This document shows, piece by piece, positions 18,896 through 31,058 of a stretch of DNA of 64,000 nt. Positions within the stretch are counted from its first letter, which is position 1; each line of letters starts with the position of its first letter. Under the pieces are notes generated by a model. The model was not told the origin of the DNA. It searched no databases and was given only the letters and a program-made list of their open reading frames with translations. This stretch comes from Dioscorea cayenensis subsp. rotundata. Its lineage: Eukaryota > Streptophyta > Magnoliopsida > Dioscoreales > Dioscoreaceae. Location of the stretch: NCBI RefSeq assembly GCF_009730915.1, contig NC_052481.1:15062386-15126385 (forward strand). The letters are read 5' to 3'. The position numbers and the translations under genes were made by a program.

Positions 18896-19453
18896 CTAAA
18901 TCCCCTTGAAAATTTTCTCGCTCAAAAGCATAATCTTCATTCACACAGTCCAAAATCTCAAAATGGTATTCAGCTTCTTCCTTTTCATTCTCTGCACCAA
19001 TGTATTCAATTCGCCCAACCTCTTCATTGTTGTTCACTACCACGTCATTTCTATAAGGAACTTGAATTGCTTGCTCAAATATATGTTGTTCCTTGGAGAT
19101 TGTGTCAAGTATCCGTCATAATTGATGCTCAAGTTTTTAAAGGAGGTTCCATGACATCTTAGTGTGGTCTCAATATTTTGGACATGGACATCGGTTGCTT
19201 CAATAAAATTAGCTAATACTTTTTGCAGTTGAAGTGCATCGTCTCCAATTATCTCATCCTTTTGACATTCCTCTTGAGTTGCTTCCCAATATTGTCCATC
19301 ACTATTCCACAAAAAGGTTGGGTAGCCCTTTTCAATTAGATGATATGTGTTGCAACAAGGAATGCTCTGTTGTTGTGAACCAATAATTCTATCAACTTTT
19401 TCATTCAGAGCTTCAACTCGAGAATACAGAGCAATAAGCGGATCAATCATCAT
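18896..19453 (-). pseudogene. Capsid-less gag-like ORF of E2, truncated
   Basis: Starts MMIDPLIALYSRVEAL at 19453 (ATG ATG; the second matches the E1 start). The first 110 residues are open: coiled-coil start, the IEKGYPTFLWNSDGQYWEA segment, then ALQLQKVLANFIEATDVHVQNIETTLRC, which resembles the ARFM..T..F...E..L tail of true gag proteins. A frame change near 19130 leads to an acidic stretch VVNNNEEVGRIEYIGAENE, which is intact here where E1 has a stop. There is no capsid domain or zinc knuckle. The FPWRPK part is missing because of the truncation at 18896. Confidence 0.65.
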
Positions 19454-19589
19454 TTAAACTCCTTGCAAGAAAAAGTAAGATATGACAAAAGAAAATAAAT
19501 GAGAATGATGGAAGAATAAGAAAGTATGAAATAGATTGAATGATAAAGAGTTAAAATAGCAAAGTGCAAAGTGTTTCTAAATGCCTATT

Positions 19590-19606
19590 CCCCGGTAATG
19601 GCGCCA
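19590..19606 (-). other. Primer-binding site of E2, two changes
   Basis: Minus strand TGGCGCCATTACCGGGG, two G-to-A changes from the tRNA-Asp complement (one in a CpG). Confidence 0.8.
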
Positions 19607-19612
19607 AAAACT

Positions 19613-21505
19613 TGACAACACCCCTTGCGTATGTCCCGCAAGTGCACAGGTTTGTCGAAGTAATAAAATCCCAGGTGAGTGGGTATCATATCCACAGGGA
19701 GTAGGGAGTAAAAACAGTTAAATTTTTCTTAACTAAGTGAAATATGAATAATGATTTGTGTGACAAGATGTAATGCAAACAAAAGTAAAAGAAACAAGAG
19801 AGAGAGCACAAGTAAAAGAGAGGTAAGGCAATCGATATAAATGGGGTACTCGGATATTGATCCGCCTAGGACAATCGTTTCAAGTGCAAAAACCCTCTAT
19901 TATGCTTCCTAACAAATGAATTAATGTGTCATGGAGATCCTTTAATACATGGTCCCAAATCTAAGGTCAACCATGCCTAACCCTATACATACCCCGAAGG
20001 AGAAATTAAACAATCTCTCAACCTCACACTCGTATAGATTTGTAATGAGTTTGAGGGATTCCAAGTGATAAATCCTCTTCCTATATGTAGGCCTAACCCT
20101 TTGGTCAAGGCGGAAGGTCCCTAACCACAATTAACCCCTAGATACTAAAATCACTTCGACACTTCACTCCATTGAACTCACACCTAAGCCCCACCGGAAG
20201 GTCATCCCTTAGCCCATTCACTCTACTTTGACCGCAAAGAACTCGAGGAATTGGAGGTAGAATAAGTCACACCAGAGGGGAAAGGGGACACTCCGCTACC
20301 TCTTGACTCACCCTCTCAACCCTCTCCAATCTACTTTTGTCTAACTCTCGTGGTGTGTCACTCACTCACAAGGGTTACCAACAAGAATGCTCAACCCTAG
20401 TGTCACTCTAAAGGAGCATTCATACAATCAATGCATTCAAAATTGGAACTCAATAAAAACATCAATTAGTGAAAGCTAATAACAAGTTTCAATAAACCAA
20501 TACATCCTAGGGTTCACAATCCAAGTACCAACTAAGGGGTTTAGCTCTCCATGGAGCTAATTACAATCAATGAAATCGAATGCAAAAGCAATAAATCCAT
20601 AGAAAACCCACTCGACAGTCATGACGATGATCTTGTGCAGAGTCCTCTACTCATCCAAAGGTCCCTCTGTAAGGCCTAGGATACACCGCGCCGGATAGGT
20701 GCCGACGAAAGCTCTCCCACTAACCTTCTTCAAAACGGAGTGTGATGTCAGAGCCGTAGAACCTCTCCCAATCCCTAGCCAATACATCTCAAAACCCTAG
20801 CCACATCACTCTCTCAAGTTCGGGAAAAAATGGAGAAAAGAATGCTGAAATCGGCCTTTAAAGGACTGGAATCGGGAATCCACATGCCCCTATGGATATT
20901 CCACAAGGGCTTATGGAATTAACGAACGGTTGTGAACAGTATCTGCTATAGTGTTTTGCTACAGTGTGCTACAGTACGAAATACCCACGCCCTGTGGTTT
21001 CTTTGGAATTAACGCACTGCTGTGAACAGTATCTTCTACAGTATTTCACAACAAAGTTTCTATAGTACTGGTCCGAAACACTCCCGAAGCCATGCTTTCA
21101 TCGAGGTAACGTAAACGCGCACACGTTTACATCATAGATAGCTTCGCTTCTTCAATGAATAGCAGCGTTGGTGGAGATCTTGTTACACATGCACAAGCCG
21201 GAATACCTAGAATGTGACTGTCTTTGTGCTCCTCCAAATCATTGTGCTAGATTGAATACAAGGAGTTCGGCACACATTCTAGCATCTTGTACCCAACTTA
21301 TGTCTTCGCGTTAAAACCTTCTCAAGATTTCTTCCAAATAGTGCACTCACGATCAACATTGGCTTCTTTCTCTATGATTCGGCTTCACAACCCTATATGC
21401 ATGAAAGTAACATAAATACACACATATTAGTGTTAAAACCCGATAAAAGTAACGCTCATCATAAGGAAAGAACACTTCGCATTCTTATCGCACAAATGCT
21501 TATTA
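19613..21505 (-). repeat. 5' LTR of E2
   Basis: 1893 bp; minus-strand start at 21505 reads TAATAAGCATTTG (one change from TGATAAG), end at 19613 next to the primer site. It has the CTACAGTG cluster (20945-21010), GC-rich dyads weakened by mutation (20880-20920) and a TTTAAAGG box near 20865. Flank CTTAT (21506-21510) should be the target duplication. Confidence 0.8.
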
Positions 21506-21678
21506 CTTATTAAAGGGTTTCCTCAAGTCATAACCTAGAGCTGCAACTAAAGAATAGTAAACAAATTTGAACAACAGAAGAATAAGAAAGTGTGAAATAG
21601 AACAAGTGATGAATAGCTAAAATGGTAAAGTATATAGTGTTTCCAAAATGCCTATTTCGGGCAATGGCGGGAAAAATA
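21506..21678 (-). other. Leader and decayed primer site of an older minus-strand element
   Basis: Contains the conserved gag start context (minus strand CTAGGTTATGACTTGAGG; ATG about 21534) and a badly decayed tRNA-Asp primer site at 21655-21671. The gag itself was displaced by the E2 insertion. Confidence 0.55.
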
Positions 21679-21988
21679 TGACACACCCTTTGCATGTGTA
21701 TCACAAGTGCATGGGTTGTTGAAGTAATAAAAGTACCCCAGTGAGTGCGTAGTCATATCCATAGGGAATAGTAATCAGAAACACAAGAATTTCTATTTAA
21801 CTATGGTGAAGATGAATCAATAGTGGTGTGAACAATATCAATACAAAAAAAAAATAAAGAAAACAAGAGAGAGATGCAATAAAATGATAGGAGAGGCAAT
21901 CAATAGAAAATGGGGCACCCAGACATTATTCCCCCTAGGACTATTGTTTTAATTGCAAGACCAACCATTATGTCTCTTAACTGATGAG
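21679..21988 (-). repeat. LTR fragment, F-like (H), minus strand
   Basis: Begins TGACACACCCTTTGC next to the decayed primer site and matches the left part of the F LTR at 53529 until about 21988, where it breaks off into ORF3 flank DNA. Confidence 0.65.
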
Positions 21989-22325
21989 GTACCCGGGCAA
22001 TGGTTGGGAATTATGTTCCAATGGGTTGTGAATGTCACACGGCCATATGAAAATGCCACATGATCGTGTCTGAAACTCTTACTCATTTACGAAACTAATA
22101 AGACCATCTACACATATATATACAAGGCGATTCAGTAAAATTTAGACAAACACAATAAAAACAAGTTTATAAAGATAAAGTAATGAAATATAACTCGATA
22201 TAGCAAACAAAATAATTAAAGGAGGAAAATGAACTCAGAAGGAAGAACCTTTTTGAGAAATACAAGTCCAACGAGAATATAAAATACAAAAGTATAATAA
22301 ATAAAAACATAAAGAACGAGACACC
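21989..22325 (-). other. Non-coding 3' flank of ORF3
   Basis: No gene is seen. It aligns with 35810-36112 of D (GGGTTGTGAA..CACACGGCCA, AT-rich stretch, GAGAAGGA..AACCTTT), ending at the ORF3 stop. Confidence 0.5.
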
Positions 22326-23591
22326 TTAGGTATTGATGTCATCTGCAGTTGCTGGTGGTGCTGGTGCAACAGAAGATCCTGGTGATGCTCGAGATTGAGG
22401 TGAGCAAGATGATGTAGAGTCTCGCTCTAGGATCTACTGTAGAAGTGTAAAACGTGCCATCACCTCATCATAATTCGTGACCTGAGCCATGCCCACCACA
22501 TCCAAATTGGTATAAAGGGCTTCCATAGCACTCTCAAGACTCTCAAAATGATCATGGGCGGGAGACGATGAAGGTACATATACCGGAGTAGCCTTAGAAG
22601 CTGATGCGGGAGTATCAGTCACCATAGGATCTTGTTATGGTGGTGGTCCTGGCTGGAAACCCTCAGCCTCATTAATCTCCTCCTCAGACTCATCAGTAGA
22701 GGGACAATTAGAACATACCTGCCAGGTGCAGTCCTCCTCACTATGCCCATCAATGGTATAGTATCAACTCCAAAAGGAGAAGGAATAGTTATCTTCCCTA
22801 CCCCTCGAGTCACCACAGTCAAGCCCATACTACTAATAAGTCAAGTGATATACGGCCCAAAAACTAGCACTCCAACCCGAGTGTACTGACCATAATGTCG
22901 CAGATACTCGGCCACAATATGCCCTAAGACTAGGGACTCACTATGCACGGTATAAGTAAAGAAGCTCCAGTAGGCTCAAAAATCCGGTGCTATCACCATG
23001 GTCGTTGACTTATCTGCTAAGAACGGTGTGGATATACCTATGTGATGGTCGAATGAGGCACGAGGCCTTAGAAAGCCCTGGCTTATACTGACTATCACCA
23101 CACAACATTCGGGTAACAAACTAAGGAGTCACTCCGAGCGGATAATCAGTTGGAAGCTGAGTGTACTCCTCGGTATGAATGAAATCATCATCATACAGTG
23201 CAAGCCTACCTGAAAATTGCATCAAACTGATGTTGTAATACTGTTTGAAGGCGCAGAACCGAATTGTGTCCTCCTGACTAAAAATAGTATACGATCGATC
23301 AAACTCAAATGAAGCAAGCACCTCTAAAGTAATTGTGCGAATAGCCAGATCCCTAATAGAAAGTAGCCTCTGCTAACCACCTACAGAAAGAAGCTCACAA
23401 ACCTCCTATGCCATATCATCTTCCAACTCAATCTCCTCTAAAGTACATAAATCAGGAACTCGCGACTGTCCAAATTTGAGCTTTTAGAAGCGCTCGAATA
23501 TCACTTGATGCTTAGGTACAACGAACACAACCTATTCTGGAGAAGTTTTAAGAGGTCGCTTGCTAGCTAGTCTCTTAGTATGGGGAACCAT
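22326..23591 (-). pseudogene. Athila-type ORF3 relic with many stops
   Basis: From ATG 23591 (MVPHTKRLASKRPLKTSPE) to a TAA at 22326-22328. Recognisable pieces: TITLEVLASFEFDRSY, LALYDDDF, LPTDYP, RYIHTVLSR, GDSTG, and a C-terminal Ala/Pro-rich part with coiled coil (22434-22625). At least eight in-frame stops and several frame changes. The start codon's first base is also the first base of the downstream plus-strand LTR-F, so that insertion hit exactly at the ORF start. Confidence 0.6.
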
Positions 23592-24709
23592 GATAAGTGC
23601 TTGTGTATTACTAATACGAAGTATTCTTTTCTTATATTGAGCATTACTTTTCTCAGATTTTATCGCTTATGCATGTGTTTTTGTGTTCTTTTGTATATGT
23701 ATGATTATGGAGACAATAGTGGAAGAAAGGAACCAAAAGTAAATCATGGATGCATTCTGTTGATGAAATCTTGGAGTGAACAAATTCAAATACACAAGTT
23801 GTGCGCGAAGACAAGTGAGTGTATACCAACCTCCATTGTGCTCAAGCTAATATATATTTTGGAAGGGCACAAGAGCAGTCACACTCATGTGTTCCAACTT
23901 GTGCATTACTATCAAGATCTTCATCAATATGACTTTTATTGAAGATGCAACGCGATTTATCGCATAGATGTGTGTCCATTTGTATGGCCTTGATGAAAAA
24001 TATGGAATTGGGAGTATTTATTTGTGAAGTACTGTAGCAGCAGTGTAGCAAATTACTGTAACAAAAGTACTATAGCAGTTATTGTTCATAGCTCGCAGAA
24101 ATTGAATTTCTACAAATTCACACGGGCGTGAAATTCCACACGCCCTTATGGATGCCCGATTCTACCCCTATTTAAGCTGCAACTTGAGATATTTTGAACG
24201 ATTCTTTTCCCATATTTTTTCCATCTTTGGAGGCGCTCCATCCTAGGATTTGGAAAGGCTTTGGCAAGGTCTTTGGAGTGGTTCTACAGACTTTGACATC
24301 GCGTTCCTTTGGAAGATAGTTATTAGGAGAGCTTTTGTCTGTATCTATTCGGCGAGGTGTGCCCTAGGCTTGATGAGGAGACCCTTGGAGAAGATGAGGC
24401 TACTCCACAAGACCTTCGATACGGACTATGAGGGGGTTTTACTTATGGATTGCATGCTTTTACATTTGATTTCATTGTTTATTGTATCTTGCTTCATGGA
24501 GTACTAAACCAATAGTGGATGCTTGGACTTGTAAACCATAGGATGATTTTGTTTCATTGATCTTTTACTATGTTTCAATAATTGATGTTTTAAATTAGTT
24601 CTAATCTTGAATATTTGTTGAATTGATTTTCCCTTAGAGTGACACTAGGGTTAAGAATCAATCTTGGTAATCTTTGTGGATGAGTGCCACAACATGAGGG
24701 TTAGAAAAG
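23591..24709 (+). repeat. LTR-F fragment, 5' part
   Basis: Starts TGATAAGTGCTTGTGTATTAC and runs through the CTGTAGCA cluster (24035-24085), the CACACGGGCG dyad (24118-24150) and a CTATTTAAGC box (24168). Cut at 24710 by element C1. Matches F LTRs at 53529-55273 and 62791-64000 in reverse. Confidence 0.75.
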
Positions 24710-26566
24710 TGATAAGTGCTTGTGTGATATGAATACGAAGCATTCTTTCCTTATGTTGAGCATTACTTTTCTCGGAGTTTTACACTAATATGTGTGTTTT
24801 TATGTTACTTTCGTGCAGGTAGGGTTGTGAGGCCGAGTATGAAGGAAAGAAACCAATGTGGATCATAATGCACCGATTTTGGAGGAAATCTTACTAAGGT
24901 TCAAACGCGAAGACATAGGTCGGGTGTGAGATGCTAGAATGTGTGCCAACCTCCTCGTATTTGAGTTAGCACAACCATTTGGAGGGGCACAAGGACAGTC
25001 ACACTCAAGCATTCCGACTTATGCACATAGAACAAGATCTCCACCAACTTGTCCATCATTAAAGAAGCAAAGCAATCCACGATGTGAACGTGTGCCCGTT
25101 TGCGTCACCTCGATGAAAGTATGGACTCGGGAAGTATTTTAGGCCAGGTACTGTAGCAAAAGTACTGTAGTAGCAATGTTCACAGTCGGTCGAAAATCAC
25201 AATTCTAACGAATCCACACGGGCGTGTGGAAATTACCCACGCCCATGTGGAAATTCCACATGGACGTGTGAAAAATCCACAAGACCGTGTGGATGCCCGA
25301 TTCAAACTCTATTTAAAGCCGATTTCAACCCCAATTTCAGGATTCTTTTCTCCATCTTTTCCCCAACTTGAGAGAGGGTTTCGTCTAGGGTTTTGAGAGG
25401 TAATGGCTAAGGTTTTGGAGAGGTTCTACGGCTCCGACATCGTCATTCCATAGGAAGAAGATTGGTAGGGGAGCTTCCATCAAGGAGTATCCTATACCGG
25501 ACCAGAGAATCCTTAGACGACGAGTTGAGGACTTTCCACATGACAATCGACACGATTATCTAGGGGGTTTCTCTATGGATTCATTGCTTTTACATTCTAT
25601 TTCTTTGATTGTACTTAGCTCCATGGACAGCTAAACCCCTAGTGGGTACTTGGGTATTTGTGAATCCTAGGATGTATTTGTTTTATTGAATCTCTTTATT
25701 ATACTTTCAATTAATTGATGTTTGTCGTGAGTTCCAACCTTGAATGCTGGATTGTATGAACATTTCCCCTAGAATGACACAAGGGTTGAGAGTTCTTGTT
25801 GGTAACCTTGTGAGTGAGTTACACACCACGAGCGTTAGACAAAGCTAGGTTGGAGAGGGTTGAGAGAGTGAGTCAAGAGGTACAGGAGCATCCCCTTTCC
25901 CCTTCGGCGTGATAGATTCTATCTCCATTCCTCGAGTTCTTTCTGGCCATAATAGAGTAAATGGTCTAAGGGATGACCATCCGCTGGGGCTTAGTTGCGC
26001 GTGCAACGGAGTAAAGCGTTGAGGTGATCTTAGTATCTAGGGCTTAATTGTGGTTAGGGACCTTCCATCTGGACCAAAGGGTTAGGTCTATAATTAGAGA
26101 GAGATATTTATCACTTGGAATCCCTAGAGCTCATTGCAACTCTACTCGAGTGCGAGGTTGAGAGGTTATCTAATCTATCCTCCGGGACATGTACAGAGTT
26201 AGGCATAGTTGACCTTAGATTTGGGACTATGTTTTTAAGGATTTTCACGACTCACCATTGCATTTATTAGGAAGCATAATAGAGGGTTCTTGCACTTGAA
26301 ACAATTGTCCTAGGCTGAGCATTATCCGAGTACCCCATCTTTATTGATTGCCTTACCTCCTCCTTTACTCATGCTCTCTTACTTGTTGTTTTTATTTTTG
26401 AGAATTGAATCATTGTCACACTTATCATTACTGATTTCTCATATAGCTAAGAAGCGGATTAATTGTTTTTATTCCCTACTCCCTGTGGATTCAATACCCG
26501 CTCATATTTGATTATTACTTCGACAAACCCGTGCACTTGCGGGATATACGCAAGGGGACCTTGTCA
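24710..26566 (+). repeat. 5' LTR of C1 (family C)
   Basis: 1857 bp, TGATAAGTGCTTGTG to GGGGACCTTGTCA. U3 motifs: CTGTAG cluster (25150-25175), CACACGGGCGTGTGG dyads (25212-25295), CTATTTAAAGCCG box (25310). Complete ends confirm family C termini. Confidence 0.92.
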
Positions 26567-26572
26567 AGTTTT

Positions 26573-26588
26573 TGGCGCCGTTGCCGGG
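26573..26588 (+). other. Primer-binding site of C1
   Basis: TGGCGCCGTTGCCGGG six bases after the LTR; tRNA-Asp. Confidence 0.92.
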
Positions 26589-26716
26589 AAGTGGGCGTTT
26601 AGAGATACTTTGCACTTTGTTTTGTTAGCTATTTCACCATACATTCTATTTCATATCTTTTTATTCTATCATCGTCCTGATTTCTTTTTCTTTCTTTTTG
26701 GGTGCAGCTCCAGGTT

Positions 26717-28343
26717 ATGACCCGAGGGAATCCCTCAATATTGATTGAAGGAGATCCTGAGCTTGAACATACACTTAGAAGCAAAGGGAAATAGCCTGTG
26801 CAAGAACAGTCTAATTTAGCTGATTTGGAAGTGGAAGAATCTGAAAACATAGCAGAACAGAATGAACAACAGCGAACATTATCCGATTATGTCAGACCTT
26901 CAGTGTTGGGGACACAGTCGAGTATTGTGTGTCGCCCGATTACAGCTCAGAACTTCAAACAGAAGCCGGCATTCATCCACATGTTGCAGTAATCCGCACA
27001 ATCCAATGGTTTGGCCGATGAAGATCCAAACAGTCATATTGAGAGCTTTCTTTAGGTGTGTGATATGTTGAAGATAAACGGGGTGACGGATGATGCAATC
27101 AAGTTGCCAGCCTTCCCATTTTCCCTAAAGGGGAGAGCAAAGCAGTGGCTATACTCATTACCTAAAGCGTTAATTACCAAGTGGGAGGAGATGGTAGAAG
27201 CTTTTCTGGCCCGTTGTTTCCCTCCCAAAAAATCAGCAAAGCTTAGGAATGAGATCTCATTCTTTGTTCAGTTGGAATTGGAGTCTCTATTAGAGACATG
27301 GGAAAGATCCAAGGAGCTACTGAGAAAGTGCCTGTAACACGGATTGCCAGAGTGGATGATTGTTCAGACATTTTATAATGGTTTGAACCCAAGTACAAGG
27401 CAACTCTTGGATGCTGTAGTACGAGGTATCTTAGGTAGCAAGACCCCCGATGAGGCCCGTCAGTTAATTGAAGAAATGGGGTTAAACAACTACCAATGGA
27501 ATGCTAGGGAGAAGAAAAAAGTGGCCAGTCTCCATGAAATAGATGAGGTAACTTCATTGGCAGCTCAAGTGGAAAATTTGAGTAAGAAGTTAGATCTTCT
27601 AAATTCAAATAGAGTGGCAGCTGTGACTAATTGCACCGAGTGTAGTGGAGGACATGCTCCCTCTGATTGCCCGATCTCTATCAGTGATGTTTCTTCGGTG
27701 GAGAATGTTGATTTTGTAGGTAATGGCATGAGACCTCAAGGAAACCCATATAGCAATACCTACAATCCGGGTTGGAAGAATCATCCCAATTTCTCATAAA
27801 GTAATCTGGGTACACAAAAGGCTATGGGGCCACCGGGTTTCCAACAACAACAACAAGCCCCTCAAGTGGAAAACAGAGTCTCAGGTTTGGAAACCCAAAT
27901 GAATGACTTAGAGAAGCACTTGACTAGATTTGTGCAATCTGCAAATACAAGGTTTGAATCAGTCGAGGCTACACTTCACAACCACACCGCCTCTTTGCAT
28001 AACCTTGAAAATCAGGTGGGGCAAATTGTGAAGTCTCTCTCTGAAAGGCCACATGGAAGCTTGCCGAGAAATATAGAGACCAACCATATAGAGCACGTGA
28101 AGGCGATCACTTTGAGAAGTGGTCGTGAGGTTGAAGGTAGGCTTCTGAGTGAGAAGCCAAAAGAACACGCACCCGAGGTTATAGAGGTAGAAGAGGGAAC
28201 ATGCAAAGACAAAGAGGTGGCACCCCCACCTTTGAAGCCAAGAATCCCTTATCCCTCTAGATTGAAAAATGACCAAGGGGATGAACAGTACAAGAAGTTC
28301 CTGAGTTTGTTCAAGCAACTCCACATTAATATTCCTTTTTGTT
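26717..28343 (+). pseudogene. gag: gag pseudogene of C1
   Basis: ATG 26717 (MTRGNPSILIEGDPELE) opens a single frame to 28345 interrupted only by stops near 26792, 26990, 27053, 27335 and 27797; FL*VCD at 27053 aligns with Gln in A2. Domains: N-terminal leader; capsid-type gag domain about 27000-27340 (NGLADEDPNSHIESFL, AFPFSLKGRAKQWLYSLP, FLARCFPPKKSAKL); WMIVQTFYNGLNPSTRQLLDA; intact CCHC zinc knuckle CTECSGGHAPSDC (about 27640-27680); YNPGWKNHPNFS; Gln-rich linker and coiled-coil tail; ITLRSGRE; PRIPYPSRLK..FKQLHINIP. One extra T in a T run near 28340 shifts the frame into the protease. Structural protein of the particle; this copy cannot yield it whole. Confidence 0.85.
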
Positions 28344-29276
28344 GAGGCATTGGCCCAAATGCCTAAGTATACGAAGTTCATGAAAGACTTGTTGACTAAT
28401 AAGATGAAGTTGGAGGAAAGTGCTTTAGTGATTTTAGATGCTTCATGCTCGGTGGTATTGCAAAAGAACATGCCAAACAAGAAGAAAGACCCGAGAAGCT
28501 TCCTCATTCCGTGTAATATTGCCAATCTAGTTGAGGAAATGGCATTGGCAAACTCAGGGGCCAGTATCAATGTTATGCCATACACCTTCATTCAAAAGGT
28601 AGGCTTGGGCGAGGCTAGGCCTACTCAAATGACTTTGCAACTAGCGGACCGAACAGTGCAACATCCGAGAAGCATCATTGAAGACGTGCTTGTCAAGGTG
28701 GACAAGTACATTTTTTCGGTTGACTTTGTAGTGCTAGACATCGATGAGGATGTAGATGTACCTTTGATACTTGGGAGACCGTTCTTGCGGACTTCCAAGG
28801 CATTGATTGACATGGATGGCGGAGAGCTAACTTTGAGGGTTGGAGATGACAAGCTCACATACCGCCTTGCTGAAGCCATGCGGCATTCTCTTGATTTTGA
28901 TGATACTTTATACTTTCCAGACACTACTGATGAGATTGTTGATGAATACATGCAGGAAATGTTCAATCCGGACCCATACGAGGGTTTGTTCGACCAAGAG
29001 GAGGATTATGGAGAAGTAATGATGCTTGGTTCGACGGAAGAAGTACCATCTACCCCGGGGATCTTGAAGAAGGTGCTCCGGAAAATGAAGAGGGCTAGGA
29101 GATGCCACCGGAAACACTCCAAGGCTATTGGAGATGCTCGTAAATCAAAGGAGTTGGATGAACCATCACTAGGTGGTTCGAAGCCCAATAATTCACCCTC
29201 TATCCTCAAGAGACTTTGCACATCATGCTTTCAAACCATGGGTTCAACCTTCATCTATGAACCCCCCGTGAGGTAA
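28344..29276 (+). pseudogene. Retropepsin pseudogene of C1, catalytic Asp changed to Asn
   Basis: Open for 308 codons from about 28350 to TAA 29274. It continues gag: VEALAQMPKYTKFMKDLL, then the protease core ALANSGASINVMPY, where the expected D-x-G-A-S reads N-S-G-A-S (AAC at 28551-28553), then GLGEARPTQMTLQLADRT, VDVPLILGRPFLRTSKALIDM. The last 100 residues are acidic then basic (LKKVLRKMKRARRCHRKHSK) and end IYEPPVR. The long intact frame with a dead active site suggests decay of the catalytic residue or a product kept for gag assembly only. No pol domain follows. Confidence 0.75.
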
Positions 29277-29282
29277 GACAAG

Positions 29283-29334
29283 GTATGTGAAGCTTAGTGA
29301 CGTTAAACAAGCGCTTCTTGGAAGGTAACCCAAG
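29283..29334 (+). other. Conserved pol-relic motif (C1 copy)
   Basis: GTGACGTTAAACAAGCGCTTC core followed by TTGGAAGGTAACCCAAG, as in the other elements. Followed by about 65 bases before the inverted element begins. Confidence 0.6.
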
Positions 29335-29404
29335 TGTTTACTGTTTTCTTATCTTCTAGTTTAGTTTGTTTGCATAAATAATTTTTTAAGGTTGGTGTAC
29401 CCCG

Positions 29405-30447
29405 AATAGTTTGTTTGTGCCCCAAGAAGCGCTTGTTTAACATCACAAGCTTGATGTACCTGATGCTTACCTCAAGGGGGCTCATGAAGGAAAGATGTCC
29501 TCTTACCTGCAACCTTAAAGCATGATGAACATAAATTTTGCAAGTTAAAGATAGAGTGATAGAACTTGATACCGAATGAGGGAGTGTCACTCTTAGCTTA
29601 TGCATTCTCATCCGCAGAAGTGTTGGGGTGTTTCTTGTAGCGACCTCTCGACCTCTTCAACTTGTTGAGCATTTTCTTCATAATCCCTGGGTATCTTGAT
29701 GAACTTTGTCCTCTAGAGCAAGTGATGAAACTTTTTCATTCTCGACCTCTTGTTCTAGCCATCCTTCAAATGGATCTGGACATAGCAATCATCAATTAGC
29801 TCAACAGTGGTATCAAGGAAATACTAGGTGTTATCAAAATCAAGAGAGTGTCATATGGGCTCACCGAGGCGATAAGTCAACTTCTCATCCCCAATCCTCA
29901 GCGTCATTTCACCGACGTCCATATCAATAAGACCTTTAGAAGTGTGCAAGAACGGCATTACAAGTATCAATGGTAATTACATTGATGCTTGCATCTAAAT
30001 CCGCCAATGCCTTCTCTTCACCTAAATACCCAATGTTGCATGGAATAATAAAGCTTCCGGGTTCTTTCATTTTGTTCGGCATGTTTTTCTATAGCACCGT
30101 CGAGCATGATGTAAATAAAATGGCAGATGCACTGTTCTCTAATTTCCTCGTGTTGGTGAAGAGGTCCTTCAAGAACTTCACATAGAAATTTCCTCTAAAA
30201 TCATAATGCCTCTATGAATGGGATATTGATGTGAAACTACTTGAAGAGGCACAGAAATTTCTTGTACTACTCATCATTTTCATCATTTTTCACCCTTGAA
30301 GGGTAAGGGAATCTTAGTTTGTAAGGTGGGGATGCCATCTCCTCATCCTTACCCTTTCTCTCAATTTCTTTCTCCTTGGGCGATTCATGAGCAACTTTCT
30401 TAGCTGGAAGCTTACTCTCAAGTTCTTGAGCACTCCTCAAAGTAATT
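29405..30447 (-). pseudogene. Inverted gag-protease fragment, tail to tail with C1
   Basis: Minus-strand relic: gag tail ITLRSAQELESKL...PYPSRVKNDENDE (from 30447), pre-protease segment, a protease core reading ALADLDASINV (catalytic Gly changed to Asp), an internal deletion of roughly 200 bp in the protease (near 29955), the acidic tail, and the pol-relic motif at 29420-29460. It faces C1 so that the two motif copies point at each other about 85 bases apart. On its right an LTR-A begins inside the gag codons for ITLRS. Confidence 0.7.
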
Positions 30448-31058
30448 TGATTGTGATCCTGCAAGTACATGGGTTATCAAGTAATACCTCTCGTACACAC
30501 ACTAGAGGGTCTTATTCCCTTGGGTCCCAAGAGCTACTAGTACTTTCACCTAGATGACACTGTCTAATTGAACAAAATATTGGACTAAAACAAGATAAGA
30601 AAAATAACAAAGAGAAAACTGTGAACACATGGACTAAGGCTCACCACATAAGCATGTTAAAGAAGCAAGTAGCAATGAAAGTGCGAGGTCCTTGAGCTAG
30701 GATCCCCTCCGGACTACTAAAACTATAGGGATGCTAAAATTACAAAGGCAATGGTGATTGGGCCAAGAGACATCCAACAGTAAGCTACCCCCTATGGTAC
30801 AGCGATAACCAATAATCCCATACAAGTATTGGGTTAGAATCACTTCCACCCAAATCCTCCTATGATTGCATTAAGTGATAAGATATCTCTAATTAAGGCC
30901 AATACTCAACTAGGTACAACCCTAATGGTTGGAGGGGTATGAAATACTCGATAATCACGGTGTATTCAAACATGAATCCCTTAAAAGCCAAGTGTGTCTA
31001 GTACAACCGCGATGGTCATGCTACCAAGTGCAACCCAGAAGTTAAAATACAGAGTTCT
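30448..31058 (-). repeat. LTR-A copy 3, left part
   Basis: Matches the A1 LTR from its 3' end (TGATTGTGATCCTGCAAG) up to the phrase CAGAGTTCT, where solo LTR-B2 is inserted. Continues at 45655 after the whole nest, with duplicated GTTCT. Confidence 0.8.

Larger units (their letters stand above)
18896..21505 (-). mobile_element. Element E2 (minus), 5' part only
   Basis: 5' LTR 19613-21505, primer site 19590-19606 and the start of the capsid-less gag-like ORF; cut at 18896 by the C-family LTR. It was inserted into the leader of another minus-strand element just after that element's gag start region (21506-21678). Same family type as E1. Confidence 0.75.
24710..29400 (+). mobile_element. Element C1, LTR-gag-protease, 3' part lost
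   Basis: 5' LTR 24710-26566, tRNA-Asp primer site, gag and protease pseudogenes, pol-relic motif, then a breakpoint near 29400 into an inverted element. No reverse transcriptase or integrase. It inserted into LTR-F; the left flank is AAAAG (24705-24709), the right flank is not present. Confidence 0.8.

Noticed and set aside
27959..28591. 210-codon minus-strand ORF over C1
   Set aside because: Antisense shadow of gag and protease; no domain of its own.
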